Assembly: GCA_945878355.1 (NCBI GenBank) | Contig: CAMCTC010000040.1 | Span: 1-38,878 of the forward strand | From: Bordetella parapertussis | GTDB taxonomy: Bacteria > Pseudomonadota > Gammaproteobacteria > Burkholderiales > Burkholderiaceae_C | Direction of reading: 5' to 3' | Length of the DNA stretch: 38,878 bases | Shown: positions 34,110 to 38,878 of the stretch, piece after piece | Layout: each line of letters begins with the position of its first letter | Numbering within the stretch: the first letter of the stretch is position 1 | The notes under the pieces: model-generated | The model's input: only the letters and a program-made list of their open reading frames with translations | Database searches by the model: none | What the model was told of the DNA's origin: nothing | Position numbers and translations under genes: made by a program

Positions 34110-34634
34110 TCAGCCGGCCACCAGCCGGCGCAGGATGCCAGGCAGCGCCGCGTCAGCAAGCGCGCGCAACTCGTCGTCGCTGCGGTCCTGGATCGGATGG
34201 GCGACGAAGACCATCGCCGGGTCCATGCCCAGCGACTTGGCCTGCATTTCAGCGGCCACGACAAATTCACTCGATGCAACGCCGACTCCCGGAATGCCAC
34301 GCGACTCAAGATCCACGATGTCATGCATACAGCACGACGTACAGGAACCTCAGTCAGCCAGGCCTTCGATCACGAGCTGGCATTCGGCAGCGATCTGCTG
34401 GCGCAGCGCGGTGGGCGCGGGCCGGGTGAAAGTCGGCTTGCGGTAGCGCTTGACACGCACGCCGCGGCTGCCGAGTTGCTCGGCAAGCCGGTCGAGAAAC
34501 ACGTTGCCGCGTGACTTCGAGATGTCGAGCACGCCGACCGTCAGGCCTTCGAGCCCGGCAGGCCGCGCCGTCAGCGCCCGCGCCACGGGCGCGCGCTCCG
34601 ATGTCGGGTCGAGCAGGATCTGTGATGCGCTCAT
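34110..34634 (-). CDS. UGSC-family selenoprotein (in-frame UGA = selenocysteine 95)
   Basis: A 174-residue selenoprotein; ordinary gene finders would stop at TGA 34352-34350 or call only the last 72 codons. Read through, residues 95-102 are U-G-S-C-T-S-C-C, and the frame stays open to the stop at 34110-34112. The N-terminal part (about 28-93) resembles a Rossmann-like domain: LEGLTVGVLDISKSRGNVFLDRLAEQL, with RYRKPTFTRPAP. The UxxCxxC spacing and following GIP segment recall the selenocysteine region of GrdB of glycine reductase. The start overlaps the upstream partner's stop (ATGA). It is expressed with selA, selB and selC. Function unknown; a redox or reductase role is inferred. Readthrough is supported by the SECIS at 34320-34338. 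Confidence 0.94.
34320..34338 (-). promoter_or_regulatory. Bacterial SECIS element of the UGSC selenoprotein
   Basis: Starting 11 bases after the UGA, the mRNA forms GUCGUGC-UGUAU-GCAUGAC: seven pairs (one G-U) with a five-base loop containing GU. The E. coli fdhF SECIS mini-hairpin also begins 11 bases after the UGA and has an essential GU in its loop. SelB should bind here. Confidence 0.85.
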
Positions 34635-36067
34635 GCAGTGATCTCCTTGGAAACAGGGGTGGAACCGACCGGGCCGGAGGCGGCCCATCCAGCGATGATC
34701 GCTGAAAAAAGCCCAGCGCCGCCGCCGGCGCGAACGATGATCAAGCCGCCGGGCCGGAACTTGGGCACTTGCGTGCCGGCCACAGCTGGCGGCAGACCTT
34801 CGGTGATGCCGCCGGCGCCGACCACCATCTCGTCGCCAGGCAGCAGCAGCAGACGTGCCAGCTCTTCGCGCAGCCTGGCCTTGCTCCAGCCGGCCTCGAT
34901 GAAGACCCGGCTGTGCTCGGGCGAGACGACCAGCAACGCATCGCCTGCCATCGCCAGCTTGGGATGGTCGACGACCCGCAGGCACAGCGCAAAGCTGCGC
35001 GCCAGCGACTCGGGCGTTCGCGACTTCTGGTCGACCACGCCTTGAACGCCCTCGCCGGCAAACAGCGTCACGGTCGAGGCCTCGGGGCTGAAACCGCGTT
35101 CGACCGACAGCGAATCCCAGGCCGGATCCTCGGCCTCGGCGAAGCAGAAGCTGTACTTGCCCGGCGTGCCCAGCGTCGAGCGGTCGAGCTCGCCCGGGCG
35201 GCCGCCGCCGACGTTGCGGATCACCAACTGCAGCGCGCGGCCGATCGTGGCGTTGGCGCGGTGGCCCTGGCCGAGCGCATTGACACCCGAATTCAACCCG
35301 ACGCTGCGCGCCATCGGGCCGTTGACGATGACGACAGGCCCGGCAAACATCGTCGTGCACAGCACGCCGTGCATGCCGAATTCGTCGATCAGCGCGGCCT
35401 CGACCGCCGCCAGCACCAGCGGCAGGTATTCGGGCTTGCAGCCGGCCATCACCGCGTTGACCGCCACTTTCTCGACCGTGCAGGGCACCAGGTCGGGCGG
35501 CACCAGGCCCAGGATCTCGTCGGCTCTGCGCGTCGTGCCGGCCAGCATGCGCAGCACCCGTGCCGGTGTCGGCGGCACCACCGGCAGGCCGTCACTCCAG
35601 CCGCGGTCGTAACAGGCCTCGATGTCGTCTTCAGCGTCGCCAACCACGACCTCGCGCGACTGCAGTCCCGACTCACCAAAGCGCAGCAGCAGATCCTCGG
35701 CGATGCCAGGGTCCAGCGTCTTCGAGCCACAGCCTGGCCTCAGCTCGGGCAGCTCGGCGCCCAGGTCTTGCCTGCCGCTGATCTCGCGCCAGTCGCCGCG
35801 GTGCCAGCCGTGGGTGCGCGCGACTTCGCGGCCGTCGGCGACCCGGATCAGCGTGGGCACGAACTCGATGCCCAGCCGGTACGAGCGCTCGAGCGTGTCG
35901 TCGAACACTCCGCCCGGCAGCGAGGCCGCGTAGCGGGCATCGTCTTGCACATAGACCGTCAGCGGCAAACGCCCCATCGCCAGTTCGAGCATCAGCGGCT
36001 CGACCAGGGCGCAGGTGGGGCAATCGCGTTTGACGACGACGATCAGACCATCGGGCAAGGGGTTCAT
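34631..36067 (-). CDS. Thioredoxin-like domain fused to a conserved uncharacterised domain; partner of the UGSC selenoprotein
   Basis: A 478-residue cytoplasmic protein. Residues about 5-110 look like a thioredoxin fold: C16-P-T-C19 (VKRDCPTCALVEP) and a cis-proline motif FVPT (P71). Another Cys-Gly-Ser (RPGCGS, C113) follows. The C-terminal domain (about 145-478) is a conserved family without known function to me: YDRGWSDGLPVVPPTP, VEKVAVNAVMAGCKPEYLPLVLAAVEA, VNGPMARSVGLNSGVNALGQGHRANATIGRALQL and FCFAEAEDPAWDSLSVERGF. It is coupled by ATGA to the selenoprotein gene, so the two probably form a complex, with CPTC a candidate redox partner of U95. The start may also be ATG 36082. Confidence 0.85.
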   Translation of the reverse strand: MNPLPDGLIVVVKRDCPTCALVEPLMLELAMGRLPLTVYVQDDARYAASLPGGVFDDTLERSYRLGIEFVPTLIRVADGREVARTHGWHRGDWREISGRQDLGAELPELRPGCGSKTLDPGIAEDLLLRFGESGLQSREVVVGDAEDDIEACYDRGWSDGLPVVPPTPARVLRMLAGTTRRADEILGLVPPDLVPCTVEKVAVNAVMAGCKPEYLPLVLAAVEAALIDEFGMHGVLCTTMFAGPVVIVNGPMARSVGLNSGVNALGQGHRANATIGRALQLVIRNVGGGRPGELDRSTLGTPGKYSFCFAEAEDPAWDSLSVERGFSPEASTVTLFAGEGVQGVVDQKSRTPESLARSFALCLRVVDHPKLAMAGDALLVVSPEHSRVFIEAGWSKARLREELARLLLLPGDEMVVGAGGITEGLPPAVAGTQVPKFRPGGLIIVRAGGGAGLFSAIIAGWAASGPVGSTPVSKEITA

Positions 36068-36380
36068 GGAATCCGGGCTCATCGTGGGTGGCAGCGCCAG
36101 GGGCGCCATTGTGCGAGCCGACGATCGTGTCATCCGGCCGCTGGGTCTCAATGTCCCGGCGGCGACAAGGCGGGCCGGGCGAAGCCCGGGACTGCTCGCC
36201 CCCGAACCAGCGGCGCCACAGACGCGATGGCGGGCATCGAGCAGCTCGGGCAGCGTGGCCCAGGACGCGCAAGCCCGTTCAGGCCGGTGTCGATGACTTT
36301 GCCGCAGCGCTGGTCGTGAATGCGGCGCAGCAGTCTCGTGAGGCTAGTCTCGCGCGGCTTCCTGGCGGCGCCCTACGATC
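36068..36380. other. Intergenic stretch upstream of the selenocysteine operon
   Basis: No convincing gene on either strand. It contains one GC hairpin, CCGGGC-GAA-GCCCGG (36175-36189), with no T-tract; it could end dadA transcription. The promoter of the selenocysteine operon must lie here or the operon is read through from dadA; I cannot recognise a clear -35/-10 pair. Confidence 0.6.
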
Positions 36381-37637
36381 TCAAGCATCTGTGAACGCGA
36401 AGTCCACTTCGGGCTTCAGGCCACTGACGATGCGCGCGATGCTCTTGCCCGAGCCGCACGAATGGGTCCAGCCCAGCGTGCCGTGGCCGGTGTTCAGGAA
36501 CAGGTTCGTCAGCTTCGAGCGGCCGATGATCGGCACGTTGCTCGGCGTGGCCGGGCGCAGGCCGGTCCAGAACTGGGCCTGGCTCGCATCGCCCGCGCCA
36601 GGGAAGAGCTGCTCGACACGCTTGACGATGGCCTCGCAGCGCACGCGGTTGAGATCGCGGTCGTAGCCGTTGAGCTCTGCCGTGCCGGCGATGCGCAGGC
36701 GGTCGCCCAGGCGCGAGAAGACCAGCTTGTACTCATCGTCGGTGAGCGAGACCTGGTGCGCCATCGAGGCGTCTCGCACCGGCATGGTCACCGAATAACC
36801 CTTGGCCGGATAGATCGGCAGCGCAATGCCGAGGGGCTCAGCGTAAAGCGGTGACAGGCTGCCCATCGCGAGCACATAGGCATCGGCGCGAATGCGCTGG
36901 AAACGGCCTGATGGGTCGGTAGCTTCGACATGGTCGATCTCGCCGCCAGCCTCGCGCAGCGCGGTCACGGTATGGCTCATGCGGAACAGCACGCCGTCTT
37001 CGTCGCAGCGCTTGACCAGTTCGCGCGCGAAGAGGTTCGCGTCGCCCGACTCGTCTTCGGCGGTGTAGGTGGCGCCCGCCAACTGCGGCCGGATGTGGCG
37101 CAACGCCGGCTCCAGCTTCACAGCCTCGTCGGCGGAGATCACGCGCCGGTCGCAGCCCAGTTCGCGCATCTGCGCAGCGGGCGCCCCGGCGCCGTCGAAC
37201 TCCTTCTGGCTGGTGTAGAAGTGCAGGATGCCCTGGGTGCACTCGTCGTAGGCGATGTTGCGGTCGCGGCGCAGTTGCTGCAGCATGTCGCGGCTGTAGG
37301 TGCCCAGCCGCACGATCTGCGCGATGTTGTGGCGCGTGCGTGCCGGCGTGCATTCGCGCAGGAATTGCAGACCCCACAGCCACTGCCGCCGGTCGGCGCG
37401 CAGTCGGAACAGCAGCGGCGCATCTTCCCGACCCAGCCACTTGAGCACTTTGAAAGGCGCGCTCGGGTTGGCCCAGGGCTCGGCATGGCTCACCGAGATC
37501 TGCCCGCCGTTGGCGAAGCTGGTTTCGGCCGCCGGCGAGGCTTGGCGGTCGACGACCGTCACATCGTGACCTTGCTGGCGAAGGAAATAGGCCGAGGTAA
37601 GGCCGAGCAAGCCGGCGCCGAGAACCACTACTTTCAT
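36381..37637 (-). CDS. dadA: D-amino acid dehydrogenase small subunit (DadA-type FAD oxidoreductase)
   Basis: A 418-residue FAD enzyme that deaminates D-amino acids to 2-oxo acids and passes electrons to the respiratory chain. The dinucleotide motif is VVVLGAGLLGLTSAYFL (2-18), followed by GHDVTVVDRQASPAAETSFANGGQIS, the DadA signature. The C-terminus has GLRPATPSNVPIIGRS and NTGHGTLGWTHSCGSGKSIA. ATG 37637 follows GGAGAG and starts the conserved sequence; the frame is open to 37670. It is preceded by a tandem glycine riboswitch, which suggests that glycine, or D-alanine metabolism connected to it, is the relevant signal. Confidence 0.94.
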   Translation of the reverse strand: MKVVVLGAGLLGLTSAYFLRQQGHDVTVVDRQASPAAETSFANGGQISVSHAEPWANPSAPFKVLKWLGREDAPLLFRLRADRRQWLWGLQFLRECTPARTRHNIAQIVRLGTYSRDMLQQLRRDRNIAYDECTQGILHFYTSQKEFDGAGAPAAQMRELGCDRRVISADEAVKLEPALRHIRPQLAGATYTAEDESGDANLFARELVKRCDEDGVLFRMSHTVTALREAGGEIDHVEATDPSGRFQRIRADAYVLAMGSLSPLYAEPLGIALPIYPAKGYSVTMPVRDASMAHQVSLTDDEYKLVFSRLGDRLRIAGTAELNGYDRDLNRVRCEAIVKRVEQLFPGAGDASQAQFWTGLRPATPSNVPIIGRSKLTNLFLNTGHGTLGWTHSCGSGKSIARIVSGLKPEVDFAFTDA

Positions 37638-37727
37638 GACAAACTCTCCAAGAGGACGATTTGCACGCACGGTGTGCCGCGCGTGTTGAACGAGCGCGCA
37701 ACCACGGTCCTGCGCTTGCCGCTCCCC

Positions 37728-37820
37728 CTGTCCTTGTTACCTGAGAGATTCATCCCCTCGCCATCGGCGGGGGACTTGCTCCTTCGGTGCGTCACCAGGA
37801 GGTGACGGCTCTCCAGACGG
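37728..37820 (-). promoter_or_regulatory. Glycine riboswitch, aptamer 2
   Basis: On the minus strand GTCTGGAGAGCC opens the aptamer, then GCACCGAAGGAGCAAG, then ATCTCTCAGGTAACAAGGACAG closes it: all signature parts of a glycine aptamer. It forms a tandem with aptamer 1 in the dadA leader. Confidence 0.93.
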
Positions 37821-37828
37821 CGATGTTG

Positions 37829-37912
37829 GTGTGCAGTACGGGACCTGAGCGTTCATGGGAGATTGCGCCTTCGGTGGCCGGGTCGCGTTCGCGGCACGGC
37901 ACTCTCCTGCAG
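37829..37912 (-). promoter_or_regulatory. Glycine riboswitch, aptamer 1
   Basis: On the minus strand GCAGGAGAGTGCC, CCACCGAAGGCGCAATCTCCC and CGCTCAGGTCCCGTACTG. The linker to aptamer 2 is short, as in classic tandem riboswitches. Glycine binding usually turns such leaders on. Confidence 0.92.
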
Positions 37913-37972
37913 GGATCAGACTTCATTCCTTCGGGCTTGTGGTTTCCTTCGCAAGCAATGTAGGCGCCGCGT

Positions 37973-38004
37973 AATCGAAAGTCCAATGCATTGTTTTTTC
38001 GATT
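37973..38004. promoter_or_regulatory. Candidate LysR-type operator in the dadA/lysR divergent region
   Basis: AATCGAAA (37973-37980) and TTTCGATT (37997-38004) are an inverted repeat with 16 bases between. The spacer contains a perfect palindrome CAATGCATTG (37984-37993). Position between the riboswitch leader and the divergent regulator suggests binding by the adjacent LysR protein. Confidence 0.5.
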
Positions 38005-38042
38005 GCTATGATTTCAAAGCACAAATTAGAGAGCTCCGAACC

Positions 38043-38878
38043 ATGACCCTCGTCCAGCTGCGACACCTGATTTCGTTGGCGCAGACGGGCTCGTTCAGCA
38101 AGTCGGCAGCCGCCTTGTTCCTGACACAGCCCGCGCTGAGCCGCAGCATCCGCGCTCTCGAGGCCGACCTCGGCCAGCCGCTGTTCGACCGCATCGGCCG
38201 CCACAGCGAGCTCACACCTTTCGGTCGCGACGCCGTCAATCGGGCGCAAGAACTGGTGCTGGGGGCCGATGATTTGCGCGACAGTGGCCGCCGCGCCGAC
38301 GACGGCCAAGAGGGCGAGCTGCGCATCGGCATGGGCTCAGGGCCCGGCGCCCTGCTGATGACACCGTTGTTGATGAAGGCGGCAAAGGACCGGCCCCGGC
38401 TGCGCGTGGAGATCGCGCGCGCTGGCACCGACCTGCTGGTGCAGGCGCTGCGCGAGCGCGCGCTGGACGCGCTGGTCATCGACGCCCGGTCGCTGCGCCC
38501 CGCCCCAGATCTGAAGACAGAGATGCTGCACGGCATGAGGGGGGCTTTCATGGTCCGCCGCGGTCACCCACTCGCGAGGCGGCGCGGTGGCCTCAGCTTC
38601 GACGACCTCCTGCGTTACCCGATGGCCTCGACGCCGCTGTCAGACGAGGTCGCGCGCTTGCTGGTCGAGCGATACGGGCCAAGCGCCCATCCGAGCCTGT
38701 GTGTCACGCTGCAATGCCAGGAGATCGCCAGCCTGGTCGAGGTCACGAGGCGAAGCGAGGCTGTGCTGCTGGCGATCCGGGCTGCTGCGCCCGACCTGGT
38801 CGAGCTGAACGTGCAGCCCGCAGTCGCCGCGACGGCCCGCTTCGGCTTGGTGACCTTGGCTCGACGCACCGAGCCCCC
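38043..38878 (+). CDS. LysR-family transcriptional regulator (cut by window end)
   Basis: The frame is open from ATG 38043 to the window end, 278 residues without a stop. The N-terminal helix-turn-helix reads MTLVQLRHLISLAQTGSFSK, then AAALFLTQPALSRSIRALEADL and GQPLFDRIGRHSELTPFG, a standard LysR DNA-binding domain. The effector-binding domain starts near GELRIGMGSGPGALLM. It is divergent from dadA and its riboswitch and likely regulates dadA or genes to the right; an operator-like inverted repeat stands in between. About 20-30 residues are probably missing. Confidence 0.92.
   Translation, partial: MTLVQLRHLISLAQTGSFSKSAAALFLTQPALSRSIRALEADLGQPLFDRIGRHSELTPFGRDAVNRAQELVLGADDLRDSGRRADDGQEGELRIGMGSGPGALLMTPLLMKAAKDRPRLRVEIARAGTDLLVQALRERALDALVIDARSLRPAPDLKTEMLHGMRGAFMVRRGHPLARRRGGLSFDDLLRYPMASTPLSDEVARLLVERYGPSAHPSLCVTLQCQEIASLVEVTRRSEAVLLAIRAAAPDLVELNVQPAVAATARFGLVTLARRTEP

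Noticed and set aside
34350..34352. The TGA as a real stop, making two small genes or a pseudogene
   Set aside because: Both sides are conserved-looking, the codons after it give UGSC, a SECIS hairpin follows at the right distance and the Sec genes are adjacent.
34350..35360. A 336-codon minus-strand frame joined to the first part of the selenoprotein
   Set aside because: Its upstream part runs out of frame through the partner gene and is Arg/Ala/Gly-rich nonsense; the true start is ATG 34634.

Overview
The window is high-GC DNA (clearly above 60 percent by eye) with the gene content of a metabolically versatile betaproteobacterium of the order Burkholderiales, of the Rubrivivax/Leptothrix/Methylibium kind. 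The signs are an aerobic benzoyl-CoA (box) cluster with a BoxR-type regulator, LivKHMGF-type transport, tandem glycine riboswitches in front of dadA, and short mosaic intergenic repeats. The organism assignment is inferred from gene content only.

Layout. 1-2130: an IS1634-family insertion sequence with a full-length transposase. 2305-4377: a stand-alone BLUF blue-light sensor, then two adjacent AbrB/PIN toxin-antitoxin pairs on the minus strand. 4546-10182: boxC-boxB-boxA on the minus strand behind their own promoter, and the regulator gene boxR. 10164-17440: a divergent plus-strand operon with benzoate-CoA ligase, an alpha/beta hydrolase and a five-part ABC importer. Together these import benzoate or a related aromatic acid, activate it to the CoA thioester, epoxidise it and open the ring. 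17441-30488: a loose set of genes, including a lipoprotein acid phosphatase, ChaC, TerC, a third (FitAB-like) toxin-antitoxin pair, and acyl-CoA or aromatic-acid catabolic genes (enoyl-CoA hydratase, FAH-family hydrolase, acyl-CoA synthetase, MBL hydrolase, MFS transporter, hydratase, MDR reductase, acyl-CoA dehydrogenase).

30616-36067 is the most remarkable part: a compact selenocysteine island, all on the minus strand. It runs from a thioredoxin-domain protein fused to an uncharacterised conserved domain, through a UGSC selenoprotein with an in-frame UGA, to selA, selB and the selenocysteine tRNA (selC). The UGA is followed by a hairpin with the same geometry as the E. coli fdhF SECIS. No formate dehydrogenase is present, so the decoding machinery appears dedicated to, or at least travels with, this selenoprotein. 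selD is not in the window. The region around U95 resembles the selenocysteine region of glycine-reductase component GrdB, which suggests redox or reductase chemistry, but its substrate is unknown.

36381-38878: dadA behind a tandem glycine riboswitch, and a divergent LysR-type regulator cut by the window end.
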